Shown here in pieces: positions 1-9,399 of a DNA stretch of 64,000 nt; the first letter of the stretch is position 1; each line of letters starts with the position of its first letter. The notes under the pieces were generated by a model, which was not told the DNA's origin, made no database searches, and was given only the letters and a program-made list of their open reading frames with translations. The stretch is taken from assembly GCA_943846615.1 (NCBI GenBank), contig OX044354.1, forward strand, positions 2,621,001-2,685,000. Direction: 5' to 3'. The DNA comes from an uncultured Amylibacter sp. (GTDB taxonomy: Bacteria; Pseudomonadota; Alphaproteobacteria; Rhodobacterales; Rhodobacteraceae). The translations under genes were made by a program, and so were the position numbers.

Positions 1-126
1 GTCGGAGTAATCCTGATCAGCGCGTGCTAACCGAACCAAGAGGGCGGCCATCGCCAGCTGTGCATCATCGGTACGCAGGGCGGATGGTTTCGGCAATTTG
101 AAGGCGTTTAGAATGTCTGTCAGCAT
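1..126 (-). CDS. TerB-like protein, 5' part only (runs off the left edge)
   Basis: The minus strand opens with ATG at 126-124 and stays open for 42 codons to the window edge. The product starts MLTDILNAFKLPKPSA and continues into an alanine/leucine-rich helix with LLVRLARADQDYS. That pattern resembles the first helices of TerB-family (tellurite resistance B-like) proteins, where an A-x-LLV-x-x-A-x-A-D-G segment is typical. The gene lies upstream of pyrG on the same strand with about 140 bp between them. No function can be assigned from this fragment; the family call rests on one helix. Confidence 0.55.
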   Translation of the reverse strand, partial: MLTDILNAFKLPKPSALRTDDAQLAMAALLVRLARADQDYSD

Positions 127-268
127 GTAATTAACTTAAGTTTAGCCACCGCGAAGTGCAAGGTTATATAGATCACAACCTGTACACAATTCGTACACTG
201 AACATTGTAACAGGCGCGGCGGCTTGGCTGCCGGGGCGGGGCTGGAATCGATGCCCAGATCCGCCAGA

Positions 269-1918
269 TTAGACCAAACGGGACTGTTTCAGCGCGGCCG
301 CTACGAAGTCGCGGAACAAGGGATGTGGTTCGAATGGTTTAGATTTTAGTTCAGGGTGATATTGCACGCCGATGTACCATGGGTGATCTGCTACTTCGAC
401 GATCTCGGGCAGCTTTCCATCGGGTGACATGCCTGAAAATACCAGACCACAATCTTCCAATTGTTTACGGTATTTTACATCTACCTCGTAACGGTGACGG
501 TGGCGCTCTGAAATTGCTGTGTCGCCATAAACTTCGGCGACTTTTGATCCCGCCGACAAGGTGGCGTTATATGCGCCCAAACGCATTGTGCCGCCTTTGT
601 CGTCGTTCACGGCGCGTTCGATCGTACGGTTGCCTTCGACCCATTCTTTCAAATGGTAGACAACGGGTTCGAAACGTTTTTCGCCTGCTTCGTGATCGAA
701 TTCTTCAGAACCCGCATTTGGGATTTTTGCCAAATTTCGCGCGGCCTCGATCACGGCCATTTGCATGCCTAAACAGATGCCTAAATATGGGATTTTGTTT
801 TCACGTGCGTATTGCGCCGCTTTGATCTTGCCTTCGGTTCCGCGTTCGCCAAATCCACCCGGAACCAAGATTGCATGGAAACCAGATAAGGCGGGTGCAA
901 CGTCATCAGCATTATCGAATACTTCGGCGTCGATCCATTCTAATTTTACCTTAACGCGGTTGAACATGCCGCCGTGGGTCAATGCCTCGGAAATCGACTT
1001 ATAGGCATCTTCAAGCTGGGTGTATTTGCCCACAACGGCAACTTTGACTTCGCCGTCTGGGTTGTGCATGCGATCCGATACGTCTTCCCATACAGATAGG
1101 TCAGGTTTCGGGGCTTCTTCGGTCATGCCGAATGCATCCAGTACGGCGTTATCCATACCTGCCTTATGATAGGCCAAAGGCGCGTCATAGATAGTATCCA
1201 GATCATAGGCTGGGATCACCGCATCAGGGCGTACGTTACAGAAAAGGGCCAATTTGGCCTTTTCTTTCTCAGGAATTTCTTTGTCTGAGCGACAAACCAA
1301 AATGTCTGGTGCTATGCCGATGGAACGCAATTCCTTAACTGAGTGTTGTGTTGGTTTTGTTTTCAATTCGCCCGATGCGCCAAGGTATGGCAATAATGTC
1401 AGGTGCATGAAAATACATTGGCCGCGTGGTTTATCCTGTGAGAACTGGCGAATGGATTCGAAGAAGGGTAAGCCTTCGATATCGCCGACGGTACCGCCGA
1501 TTTCACAGAGCATGAAATCAACCTCGTCGTCACCGATTTCGATGAAATCTTTGATTTCGTTGGTGACGTGGGGGATCACTTGGATAGTTTTCCCAAGGTA
1601 ATCGCCGCGGCGCTCTTTCTCTAACACGGTGGTATAAACACGACCTGATGAAATTGAATCGGTTTGACGTGCAGCAACACCCGTGAAACGTTCGTAGTGA
1701 CCCAAATCTAAATCTGTTTCCGCGCCATCATCGGTGACGAACACTTCGCCATGTTCGAATGGAGACATTGTACCTGGATCAACGTTTAAATACGGATCCA
1801 GTTTGCGCAATCGTACGGAATAACCACGGGCCTGTAATAACGCGCCAAGTGCGGCAGATGCCAAACCCTTGCCAAGTGAGGAAACAACGCCGCCTGTAAT
1901 GAAAATGTAACGTGCCAT
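269..1918 (-). CDS. pyrG: CTP synthase
   Basis: A cytosolic enzyme that makes CTP from UTP, ATP and glutamine, the last step of pyrimidine nucleotide synthesis. The 549 residues match the usual family length. The N-terminal synthase domain starts [18 protein letters not shown], with the dethiobiotin-synthetase-like P-loop and [12 protein letters not shown] further on. The C-terminal class I glutamine amidotransferase domain has PGGFGERG and GICLGMQ with the nucleophile at about Cys382, and the His/Glu pair in QYHPEL near the end. The start is the canonical MARYIF start. secG lies upstream on the same strand, the usual alphaproteobacterial secG-pyrG order, but a terminator separates them. No anomalies seen. 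Confidence 0.98.
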   Translation of the reverse strand: MARYIFITGGVVSSLGKGLASAALGALLQARGYSVRLRKLDPYLNVDPGTMSPFEHGEVFVTDDGAETDLDLGHYERFTGVAARQTDSISSGRVYTTVLEKERRGDYLGKTIQVIPHVTNEIKDFIEIGDDEVDFMLCEIGGTVGDIEGLPFFESIRQFSQDKPRGQCIFMHLTLLPYLGASGELKTKPTQHSVKELRSIGIAPDILVCRSDKEIPEKEKAKLALFCNVRPDAVIPAYDLDTIYDAPLAYHKAGMDNAVLDAFGMTEEAPKPDLSVWEDVSDRMHNPDGEVKVAVVGKYTQLEDAYKSISEALTHGGMFNRVKVKLEWIDAEVFDNADDVAPALSGFHAILVPGGFGERGTEGKIKAAQYARENKIPYLGICLGMQMAVIEAARNLAKIPNAGSEEFDHEAGEKRFEPVVYHLKEWVEGNRTIERAVNDDKGGTMRLGAYNATLSAGSKVAEVYGDTAISERHRHRYEVDVKYRKQLEDCGLVFSGMSPDGKLPEIVEVADHPWYIGVQYHPELKSKPFEPHPLFRDFVAAALKQSRLV

Positions 1919-2128
1919 ATGGTGGCGACCCCCGTGATAATTGTCGTTTGTTATTGGTTTTCGGGGTCAAAAAACCCTGTACTCACGGGATTTGAGATAT
2001 ACGAGATTCGTGTGATTCTGGCAAGGATAAAGGGGCGTATTTTGCGGCTTATATCGTGCTGATTAACAATATGTACCGTTTTTCAACAGGTTACAGACTT
2101 ACCCACAACCTGATCGGTAGACATGAAA

Positions 2129-2161
2129 AAGCGCCTGAAATCGAAATGATTTAGGCGCTTC
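2129..2161 (-). terminator. Intrinsic terminator downstream of secG
   Basis: An inverted repeat pairs AAGCGCCTGAAATC with GATTTAGGCGCTT around a short GAAA-centred loop. On the minus strand it is followed by TTTTT. It sits about 25 nt after the secG stop codon and ahead of pyrG, so it should end most secG transcripts and leave pyrG to its own promoter in the remaining 210 bp. Confidence 0.75.
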
Positions 2162-2184
2162 TAAATGCTAATCTCTGTGGCGAA

Positions 2185-2541
2185 TTACTCTGCCTTGGGG
2201 GGCAACGCTGGTTCGTCTGATGCGGATGGTGGCAACAGGTTACCGTCCAGTGCTGCTGGCAATTCTGGTGCCGCTGGTTCGGGTGCTGTGAACCCATCAA
2301 CCACGGAACCAACGTTTGCGTCGCGTGCCGCCATGTATGTCAACGTGATCGAAGTGATCAGGAATCCAACTGCGATGATCCATGTGACCTTTGCCAATGG
2401 CGATGCCTTGGGGCGTCCACCGCCACCATTGCCGCCACCGCCGCCAATGCCCAAACCGCCGCCTTCAGAGCGTTGCAGAAGAACAATCGCAATCATAGCG
2501 ACAGAAAGAATAAGATGAACAACGAGGACTACGTTTTGCAT
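2185..2541 (-). CDS. secG: Preprotein translocase subunit SecG
   Basis: A small integral membrane subunit of the SecYEG export channel that aids SecA-driven translocation. At 118 residues it has two membrane helices, about residues 3-21 and 49-70. They flank a cytosolic loop with the family signature LLQRSEGGGLGIGGG, which then becomes glycine-rich. The C-terminal third is Pro/Ala-rich (APELPAALDGNLLPPSA), as in other Rhodobacteraceae SecG proteins. A terminator follows and pyrG lies downstream. The start is the only ATG that gives a full first helix. Confidence 0.95.
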   Translation of the reverse strand: MQNVVLVVHLILSVAMIAIVLLQRSEGGGLGIGGGGGNGGGGRPKASPLAKVTWIIAVGFLITSITLTYMAARDANVGSVVDGFTAPEPAAPELPAALDGNLLPPSASDEPALPPKAE

Positions 2542-2730
2542 GTGCCAGCCTTTGAAGCGAATTAACTTTGCGCTTTTTAGGGCAAAGGGGGGGGGCTGTC
2601 GATGGGTTATTTCATGTGTTTTAACGCTTCATTGGTTACATCGGGATATATGTGGCAATTTGGGTGTTTCATGCAGGCAGATCGGTCTGTATAGAGGGCA
2701 TGGGATTCTAAACAGCAGAAAGAGAACCTT

Positions 2731-4026
2731 ATGGCTAATGTCGTTGTCGTTGGCGCCCAGTGGGGTGACGAAGGAAAAGGTAAGATCGTTGATTGGTTGT
2801 CAGAACGCGCGGATGTTGTTGCGCGTTTTCAGGGCGGTCACAATGCGGGTCATACATTGGTTATTGATGGTAAAGTCTACAAACTGCATGCGTTGCCCTC
2901 TGGTGTTGTGCGTGGTGGTAAGTTGTCGGTGATTGGGAACGGCGTTGTTCTGGATCCATGGCACTTGTTGAATGAAATCGAAACGATCCGTGCTCAAGGC
3001 GTCGATATTTCGCCTGAAAACCTGATGATTGCCGAAAATACACCGCTGATCCTGCCATTGCACGGTGAATTGGATCGTCTGCGCGAAGAAGCCGCCAGCA
3101 AGGGCACCAAGATCGGTACAACAGGCCGCGGTATTGGCCCAGCATATGAGGATAAAGTTGGTCGCCGATCTGTGCGTGTTGCTGATCTGGCGGACATGGC
3201 AACATTAGAAGCACGCGTTGACCGTGCGTTGCAACACCACAACCCATTGCGCAAAGGTTTGGGTTATGACGAGATTGATCGCGAGGCGCTGCTGGGTGAA
3301 TTGAAAGCAATTGCGGACAAAATTTTGCCGTTTTCTGCGCCAGTTTGGAAAGTTCTGAACGAGAAACGTAAAGCCGGTAAGCGAATTCTGTTTGAAGGCG
3401 CACAGGGCGCATTGTTGGATATTGATTTCGGAACTTACCCGTTTGTGACGTCATCAAACGTGATCGCTGGTCAAGCGGCGACTGGTGTTGGCCTAGGCCC
3501 AACAGCGATCGATTATGTTTTGGGTATTGTTAAGGCATATACCACACGCGTTGGCGAAGGGCCGTTTCCAACCGAGCTGGATGATGACGATGGTCAGCGT
3601 TTGGGCGAGCGTGGGCATGAGTTTGGCACCACGACTGGACGTAAGCGCCGTTGTGGATGGTTCGATGCAGCGTTACTGCGCCAAACATGTGCGACGTCTG
3701 GCATTACAGGGATTTGTTTGACAAAGTTGGATGTTTTGGACGGATTTGAAACATTGAAAATCTGTGTGGCCTATGATTTGGACGGTGAACGTTTGGATTA
3801 TCTGCCAACTGCTGCAGAAGAGCAGGCGCGTTGTGTTCCGATTTACGAAGAAATGCCTGGTTGGTCAGAGAGCACCGAAGGTGCACGTTCGTGGAACGAT
3901 CTACCCGCCGCAGCCATCAAATATGTGCGCCGCGTCGAAGAGTTGATCGATTGCCCCGTTGCATTGGTTTCCACCAGCCCAGAACGTGAAGACACGATTT
4001 TGGTCACTGACCCGTTTGCCGACTAA
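2731..4026 (+). CDS. purA: Adenylosuccinate synthase
   Basis: Joins IMP and aspartate with GTP to give adenylosuccinate, the first committed step from IMP to AMP, in the cytosol. The 431 residues match the family. The glycine-rich GTP loop [11 protein letters not shown] is at residues 8-18 with catalytic Asp13, followed by [32 protein letters not shown] and [13 protein letters not shown] are the remaining family motifs. The start follows an AGAGAACC stretch. The stop codon overlaps the next start in TAATG, so purA and the DUF2842 gene are translationally coupled. Confidence 0.98.
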   Translation: MANVVVVGAQWGDEGKGKIVDWLSERADVVARFQGGHNAGHTLVIDGKVYKLHALPSGVVRGGKLSVIGNGVVLDPWHLLNEIETIRAQGVDISPENLMIAENTPLILPLHGELDRLREEAASKGTKIGTTGRGIGPAYEDKVGRRSVRVADLADMATLEARVDRALQHHNPLRKGLGYDEIDREALLGELKAIADKILPFSAPVWKVLNEKRKAGKRILFEGAQGALLDIDFGTYPFVTSSNVIAGQAATGVGLGPTAIDYVLGIVKAYTTRVGEGPFPTELDDDDGQRLGERGHEFGTTTGRKRRCGWFDAALLRQTCATSGITGICLTKLDVLDGFETLKICVAYDLDGERLDYLPTAAEEQARCVPIYEEMPGWSESTEGARSWNDLPAAAIKYVRRVEELIDCPVALVSTSPEREDTILVTDPFAD

Positions 4027-4271
4027 TGGCGTTGTCGTACAAAGCGCGGCGTCGTTGGTCGTTGGTGGTGTTGTTGCTGTTTATGCCGCTGTATATCGTC
4101 ATCGCTGCCGCCATCATGTCGCGTGCGAGCACGTGGTTTATTGATATGGGGGCAATTGGGGGAATCCTACAATTCATCATCTATGTTGTATTAGGTATCG
4201 CGTGGATTTTCCCATTCAAGAGCGTCTTTATGGGGGTCGGACAAGCGGACCCTGACGCAGACAGCGAATGA
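4026..4271 (+). CDS. DUF2842 membrane protein
   Basis: An 81-residue protein with two predicted membrane helices, about 12-31 and 45-66. It begins with a basic stretch (SYKARRRW) and ends in the family signature FPFKSVFMGVGQADPDA. DUF2842 proteins are small inner-membrane proteins of unknown role, common in Rhodobacterales. The start ATG overlaps the purA stop by one base, so it is expressed with purA, and a terminator follows at once. The linkage with purA suggests co-expression only. Confidence 0.85.
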   Translation: MALSYKARRRWSLVVLLLFMPLYIVIAAAIMSRASTWFIDMGAIGGILQFIIYVVLGIAWIFPFKSVFMGVGQADPDADSE

Positions 4272-4300
4272 AAAAAGCGCCCAAGAGGCGCTTTTTATTT
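4272..4300. terminator. Bidirectional intrinsic terminator
   Basis: The stem AAAAAGCGCC / GGCGCTTTTT encloses a short loop, with A-runs on one side and T-runs on the other. It therefore works as an intrinsic terminator for purA-DUF2842 on the plus strand and for the converging gene that ends at 4328 on the minus strand. Confidence 0.85.
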
Positions 4301-4327
4301 GAATTAATTGTTTTTGACGAACGCCAG

Positions 4328-5593
4328 TTAGCCGTGTTCAGCGCGTAGTTTCCGATATGTGAAGATCAAATCATCCTCGGGCGCTGGCGTAGCCGCTTCT
4401 TCTACCATTGGTGCTTCGGGAATGGGTGCTGGTGCTATTTCTGCTTCGCGTTTTGGAAATTTGCGGAATGGATTGACCGAAATGCTGGGCGCCTCTGGCG
4501 TTGTTGTCGGCGCTTCTAGGGCTTCAGGCTCCTCATATGCATATTCGTTGCGGATAATACGTAATGGGCGCTTTTCCACCGGCTCTTGATCGCGTAGATC
4601 AACAGCTTGATCGGTTGGCATTTCTGCGGCTGGTTCTTCAACAAAAGCTTCTTGCGCAACGTTCTCTTCTACCGCATGTGTTTCGATAGCGGGCTCTGGT
4701 GCCGTATCTTGGACAACGGGTTCGTCGATTGATGGTTCCTCAAGAACAGGAGTTTCTTCGATGTCCGTTGGCTCGACGTTTGGTTCTTCGACTTGTGTAA
4801 CCTGCGCTTCTTTGGCTTCTAAGGCGGCGATTGCTGCCTTAATTTTGTCACGCATGCCAATCTGTGCTTCTGGCGTTTCGATATTTTCCGAAACCTCATC
4901 AGATGCGGGCTCAAAATCGCTAAGGCTGAGTGAGCGATACTTGGGGGTAGTTGCAAATTCTTCGGTTTTGATATTGTCTGCTTCTAACAATGTATCCAAA
5001 ATTTTGGGCTCCGCTGTCTCTGTAACAGTTTCTTCGACAACAGGCAGCTCCAACGGTGTTTCTTGTTCGGCTGTGTCCTGCTGTGCGTCCATTTCAACAG
5101 ATTGTGGTTGCGCGACAGACGTGTCGTCCAATGCTTGAGGGCCTTTGCCAACAAATGGCATCTCTTCGTGGTTTTGCGCCATTTCGCGCAGATCCAATGG
5201 TGTATTGGCCAAAGCTATTTGCTGTTCAGCGGTTAAATCCATAACGCTTTCGTCTACTGGAGGGGATGTAACCACCTCTTCGGCAGGGGCCAAATCGGTG
5301 TTTCCAAGGACGAAAACGTCACGCGGCACCTCTAGTTCTTTGGGGCGGAGGGTGATTGTTGATCCTTCGGTTTCCAATGAAATGTCATCGTTGAAAACGG
5401 TCGTTTCGATGGCTTCGAGAACACTTAAATCTTCGATCAAAGGTTTTTGGCCGAACGTTGGGTCTACTGCGGCAATAGAGCGGAAATATTCGGTAACACG
5501 GCGCATAATTGCGAACGGGTCATCAAAACCCTCAAGTTTTACAGAAAAGCTTCCGTATGACACGGAAAGCACCCGGTTTTCAGTCGTCGTCAT
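4328..5593 (-). CDS. YGSFSV-domain protein with long acidic Pro-rich tail (larger tandem paralogue)
   Basis: Function unknown. The 421-residue product has a short conserved N-terminal domain, residues about 8-55: RVLSVSYGSFSVKLEGF, then DDPFAIMRRVTEYFRSIA and DPTFGQKP. After that come about 300 residues of low-complexity Glu/Pro/Thr/Ala sequence, presumably disordered. Near the C-terminus is NPFRKFPKRE. The same YGSFSV domain and a PFRxFPxR motif occur in the next gene upstream, so the two are paralogues. Similar N-termini are known in Rhodobacteraceae proteins often loosely named lipoprotein or CheA-like; there is no lipobox or kinase motif here. ATG 5593 follows AAAGGG at good spacing and is preferred over an in-frame GTG at 5602. 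Confidence 0.7.
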   Translation of the reverse strand: MTTTENRVLSVSYGSFSVKLEGFDDPFAIMRRVTEYFRSIAAVDPTFGQKPLIEDLSVLEAIETTVFNDDISLETEGSTITLRPKELEVPRDVFVLGNTDLAPAEEVVTSPPVDESVMDLTAEQQIALANTPLDLREMAQNHEEMPFVGKGPQALDDTSVAQPQSVEMDAQQDTAEQETPLELPVVEETVTETAEPKILDTLLEADNIKTEEFATTPKYRSLSLSDFEPASDEVSENIETPEAQIGMRDKIKAAIAALEAKEAQVTQVEEPNVEPTDIEETPVLEEPSIDEPVVQDTAPEPAIETHAVEENVAQEAFVEEPAAEMPTDQAVDLRDQEPVEKRPLRIIRNEYAYEEPEALEAPTTTPEAPSISVNPFRKFPKREAEIAPAPIPEAPMVEEAATPAPEDDLIFTYRKLRAEHG

Positions 5594-5746
5594 TATATAC
5601 ACCCTTTAGCAGCTTTATACGTGTCGCAGAACACGTAGGACCATGTGGCCACTTTTGATTCTCAAGAAATTTAGCTAAAAACTGTGGCAATATTTAGGAG
5701 ATATTACGAAACCTGCAAAACAACGTCGAATTGTTGTGTTAGCGCA

Positions 5747-6259
5747 TCAGCGACGTCCAGGGCGGCGCAAAGGGAAGTGACGGAAGGGATAGTTGCTGGT
5801 CAAAAACTGGCTCTTGGGTTTCTGGGCAGCCTCTTCACGTGGGGTAGGGATTTCCGGTGTTTCCAGGGCCTGACTGGCAGCAGCAACCAAGGCATCTGCG
5901 CCGGCCTGTTCGGCGGAAACGGGTTCCTCTAATACCAATGGTTTTGCGTGGTATTCGGGGATTGGTTCTTGCCATAAATTGTCAGTGGTTTCAGGCTGAA
6001 GAACGAATTTGTCAGGTTTATTCTCTTTTTTTTCAACGCCTTCTGGTTCTTTTGCGGGTAGTTTCGCGGAAGCCGTTTCCACGGTAAGTTCAGCAGCTGG
6101 TGCTGTAGGGATAGCGCCAAAATTTGGATTTGTTTGTGCTAAAATGCTGTAATAGTCAGTGATTTGTTTTAGCATTTCAAAGGGGTGTTCATGCCCTGAC
6201 AGGGTAACAGAGAAACTACCATAACTTACGGTAATCGCATTATCATCGGCTGCACGCAT
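5747..6259 (-). CDS. YGSFSV-domain protein (smaller tandem paralogue)
   Basis: Function unknown, 170 residues. The N-terminal 50 residues carry NAITVSYGSFSVTLSG, then HPFEMLKQITDYYSILA and NPNFGAIP. These align position by position with the larger paralogue just downstream. A Glu/Pro/Ala-rich linker follows, and the protein ends SNYPFRHFPLRRPGRR, strongly basic and sharing the PFRxFPxR element. The two genes are in tandem on the minus strand, 153 bp apart. The layout (conserved head, variable acidic linker, basic tail) suggests a tether or adaptor, but that is inference only. Confidence 0.65.
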   Translation of the reverse strand: MRAADDNAITVSYGSFSVTLSGHEHPFEMLKQITDYYSILAQTNPNFGAIPTAPAAELTVETASAKLPAKEPEGVEKKENKPDKFVLQPETTDNLWQEPIPEYHAKPLVLEEPVSAEQAGADALVAAASQALETPEIPTPREEAAQKPKSQFLTSNYPFRHFPLRRPGRR

Positions 6260-6402
6260 TACGTGTTCCCCTTAAAATCTATTGTCGAGGTTTCAAAGCC
6301 ATCGTTTTTGAAGCCTATGTTCACCCATATATTGACAGATGGTGGCTTACCTGTTGTTTGTAAACCAGCACGACCAACTTTCTTCAATATATTTAAAATG
6401 AC

Positions 6403-7074
6403 ATGAAAATGACACAAATGGAAACGTTTTTTCAATTATCTGGCGCCGTTCTGTTGGGTGGCGGTGTTATCCATCCAAAAGATGTAGAGGATATGAAAAA
6501 AAGTAAGAATTCGCTCTATTGTGCTGATTCCGGATATTTTCATGCCGAAAACTATGATTTGAGGGTTTCTGGGCTAATCGGCGATTTGGATAGTGTTGGA
6601 CAGCTAGACGCACCAGGATTTCCAGTGGTTCAGGTAGTGGACCAAGATCGCACAGACTTGGAGAAGTCACTGGATACAATTAACGCGCCCTATATCCTGT
6701 GCTATGGTTTTTTAGGTGGACGGTTGGATCATTCATTGGCGTCGTTTAATGCGATAGCGAAATCGGAACGATTGGCGTTTTTGATTGATGCAGAAGACGT
6801 CTGTGTGATCTGCCCACCGTATTTGGATTTGGAACTTCCAGAAGGTACGCGGTTTTCGATCTTTCCGCTGACAAATGTTTTGGCGCGATCAGAGGGTTTG
6901 AAATGGGATGTTAATGGTGTGCCATTGTCACCCGTTGGAATGGTGTCTACGTCGAATGAAACCGAAACGTTACGTGTGCAATGTTGGATCGATAGGGGCA
7001 CAGCCTTGGTGATTTTCCCGCGTGAACATTTGGATGATGTGCTGTCACAATGGCCTAACATTCAGGCAGATTAA
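6403..7074 (+). CDS. Thiamine diphosphokinase (thiamine pyrophosphokinase)
   Basis: Transfers pyrophosphate from ATP to thiamine to make the cofactor thiamine diphosphate. The 223 residues fit the family. Motifs in order: LGGG near the start, ADSG at 41-44, GDLDS at 60-64, the metal and substrate motif TDLEKSL at 84-90, and GGRLDH at 105-110. The C-terminal half is the beta-rich thiamine-binding domain. In-frame ATGs at 6403, 6409 and 6418 are all possible starts; the first is used here. The gene converges on sdaA and overlaps its 3' end by 20 bp. No TPP riboswitch is visible upstream. Confidence 0.88.
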   Translation: MKMTQMETFFQLSGAVLLGGGVIHPKDVEDMKKSKNSLYCADSGYFHAENYDLRVSGLIGDLDSVGQLDAPGFPVVQVVDQDRTDLEKSLDTINAPYILCYGFLGGRLDHSLASFNAIAKSERLAFLIDAEDVCVICPPYLDLELPEGTRFSIFPLTNVLARSEGLKWDVNGVPLSPVGMVSTSNETETLRVQCWIDRGTALVIFPREHLDDVLSQWPNIQAD

Positions 7075-8431
7075 CCGCCAAACCGCCCAATGATGTTTCC
7101 TTATACTTTGTATCCATATCCAGCCCCGTTTGGCGCATGGTTTCGATGCAGGCGTCCAGTGACACCAGATGTTTACCATCACCGCGCAGCGAGAGGGAGG
7201 CCGCGGAAACGGCCTTGATCGCGCCCAGACCGTTGCGTTCGATGCATGGGGCCTGAACCAGACCTTTGATCGGGTCACAGGTCATGCCCAGATGGTGTTC
7301 CAATGCGATTTCGGCGGCGTTTTCGATTTGGGACGATGTGCCACCCAGAACGGCACATAGGCCAGCGGCGGCCATTGCGGCGGCAGAACCGACCTCGCCT
7401 TGGCAACCGACCTCGGCCCCTGAAATGGAGGCGTTGGTTTTTATCAATCCGCCAACAGCCGCCGCCGTCAGCAGGAAATCGGGGATTTTGCGCATGGATG
7501 CGTCGGGCACGTGATCCAAGTAGTAGCGTAATGTGGCGGGGATGACGCCAGCGGCGCCGTTTGTGGGGGCTGTGACCACCTGTGCGCCAGCGGCGTTTTG
7601 TTCGTTTACGGCCATCGCGTAACAGGACATCCAGTCATTGATGATATGGGGGGCGGCGATGTTTCTGCTCTGCTCGGCGCGCAGGGATTCATGGATGCCT
7701 TTGGCGCGGCGTTTCACAGACAGGCCACCGGGCAGGATGCCGTCTTTCTTTAGGCCTTGTTCGATGCAATTGTTCATCACATCCCAGATTTTGTTGATCC
7801 CGTTGGTCAAATCAGTGGCCGACATATTGGCCAGTTCATTATCCCATTTCATTTGCGCGATGGTTTTGCCGCTGTTAGCGGACATTTCCAGCATGGCGTT
7901 GGCGGTTTTAAACGGGAAGGGGGCAGGATTGCCCTGATCCACGGAGGGCAGGTTAGAGGCCAGTTCGGATGCGGTTTGCACAAAGCCACCGCCGATAGAG
8001 TAATATGTTTCCTGAAACAGGACCGTGCCGATGGAATCATAGGCATAAAGAACCATGCCGTTTGCGTGGCCGTCCAAAACGCGATCATAATCGAAACGCA
8101 CCGCCGTTTTGGGATTGAACAGGTATTCGGGGTGGCCGTCTGGTTGGATTTTACCTGATTTGGTGATTTCTTCTAACGCAGCCTCTGCCGTGTTTGCATC
8201 GAAGGTATCGGGTTTAAAACCTGCCAGCCCCATGATCGTTGCGTAATCGGTGTGATGCCCCTTGCCCGTGAAGGCCAGTGATCCGTGAAGGGATGCGCCG
8301 ATGCTGACGGGTTTGATACCGTGTTCCAGCAGTTGATCCAAAAAACGACCCGCCGCCACCATTGGGCCCATTGTATGGGATGATGACGGGCCGACGCCAA
8401 CCTTGAAGATGTCAAAGATCGATAAAAACAT
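7055..8431 (-). CDS. sdaA: L-serine ammonia-lyase (single-chain, iron-sulfur type)
   Basis: Deaminates L-serine to pyruvate and ammonia in the cytosol. The 458 residues match the fused single-polypeptide enzyme. The N-terminal beta domain starts [23 protein letters not shown]. The C-terminal alpha domain has the glycine-rich [27 protein letters not shown], and cysteines in [18 protein letters not shown] that are expected ligands of the oxygen-labile 4Fe-4S cluster. The 3' end overlaps the convergent thiamine kinase gene by 20 bp. The 167 bp upstream separate it from divergent rpiA. Confidence 0.96.
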   Translation of the reverse strand: MFLSIFDIFKVGVGPSSSHTMGPMVAAGRFLDQLLEHGIKPVSIGASLHGSLAFTGKGHHTDYATIMGLAGFKPDTFDANTAEAALEEITKSGKIQPDGHPEYLFNPKTAVRFDYDRVLDGHANGMVLYAYDSIGTVLFQETYYSIGGGFVQTASELASNLPSVDQGNPAPFPFKTANAMLEMSANSGKTIAQMKWDNELANMSATDLTNGINKIWDVMNNCIEQGLKKDGILPGGLSVKRRAKGIHESLRAEQSRNIAAPHIINDWMSCYAMAVNEQNAAGAQVVTAPTNGAAGVIPATLRYYLDHVPDASMRKIPDFLLTAAAVGGLIKTNASISGAEVGCQGEVGSAAAMAAAGLCAVLGGTSSQIENAAEIALEHHLGMTCDPIKGLVQAPCIERNGLGAIKAVSAASLSLRGDGKHLVSLDACIETMRQTGLDMDTKYKETSLGGLAVNLPEC

Positions 8432-8598
8432 GTGCAGAATCCCGTAATTTTGATCAGTTTAGCGAAATTGTTGAAGGCATAGATCAAGAAGACGTCATCT
8501 TTGGGCTATTTTAGACATATTTGGCCCTTTCGACGTGCAGACGTTTTACAAACGCCATATAGTTCGGGCAGAATCTACAGCCACAAGGAATCTGTTTT

Positions 8599-9399
8599 AT
8601 GACACTTGATCTTCCCCCCGCAGAAATCGGTAAAGTTACATCGGCGCGTCGTGCGTTGGAATTTGTACAGCCTGACATGAAATTGGGGCTGGGTACGGGA
8701 TCGACGGCGGCCTGGTTGGTGAAGTTGTTGGCGCATGAAGTACGCGCGAATGGGTTGAAAATATCTGCCTGCGCAACGTCCAGTGTAACAACAGAATTAG
8801 CTGAGAGTTTGGGCATAAAAATCCATGCCCTGGATGATCTGGGACAATTGGATTTGGCAATTGATGGCGCGGATGAATTTGATCCCGATTTCAATTTGGT
8901 CAAAGGTGGCGGTGGTGCGCTGTTGCAGGAAAAGATCGTGGAAACGGCGGCGGATAAATTGGTGGTGATTACGGATGCATCCAAGCAGGTGGACCATCTG
9001 GGTGCATTTGCTTTGCCTGTGGAGGTGGTGAAGTTTAGCTGGAAGACAACACAACGATTGGTAGAGGATGCTTTGGCATACCAAGATGTTGATGGTCGCG
9101 CAGTGATGCGCCGTGGTGGTGATAAACCGTTTGTCACAGACGAAGGGCATTTTATTTTAGATTTGCAGTTGGATCGCATCGGTAATCCACGCGCGATTTC
9201 GAACGCGTTGTTGAATATCGCTGGTGTCGTGGAAACAGGCCTGTTTTTAGATATGGCAGATACAATCGTGATGGGCGATGCAAACGGCACCGCCAGTGTA
9301 TTGGATAAATCCGATACAGACGACAGCAATTGGATTGATACGGTAATGGATTGGGCTGGCTCTGTCCAAGATGTGAAGGGACTTTTAGATGGCCTATGA
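8599..9399 (+). CDS. rpiA: Ribose-5-phosphate isomerase A
   Basis: Interconverts ribose 5-phosphate and ribulose 5-phosphate in the pentose phosphate pathway. The 266 residues carry GLGTGSTAAW (phosphate-binding loop), DGADEFDPDFNLVKGGGGALLQEK (substrate and catalytic region, split here by motif: DGADE, KGGGG, LLQEK) and a C-terminal ETGLFL. The 3' end overlaps gor by 11 bp in another frame, so the two are coupled. RpiA feeds a pathway that yields NADPH, the reductant of the next gene's enzyme; that is a plausible but not proven reason for the pairing. Confidence 0.97.
   Translation: MTLDLPPAEIGKVTSARRALEFVQPDMKLGLGTGSTAAWLVKLLAHEVRANGLKISACATSSVTTELAESLGIKIHALDDLGQLDLAIDGADEFDPDFNLVKGGGGALLQEKIVETAADKLVVITDASKQVDHLGAFALPVEVVKFSWKTTQRLVEDALAYQDVDGRAVMRRGGDKPFVTDEGHFILDLQLDRIGNPRAISNALLNIAGVVETGLFLDMADTIVMGDANGTASVLDKSDTDDSNWIDTVMDWAGSVQDVKGLLDGL

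Noticed and set aside
4328..5593. CheA-like kinase or lipoprotein
   Set aside because: There are no kinase motifs and no lipobox; only the short YGSFSV head is shared with proteins carrying such names.
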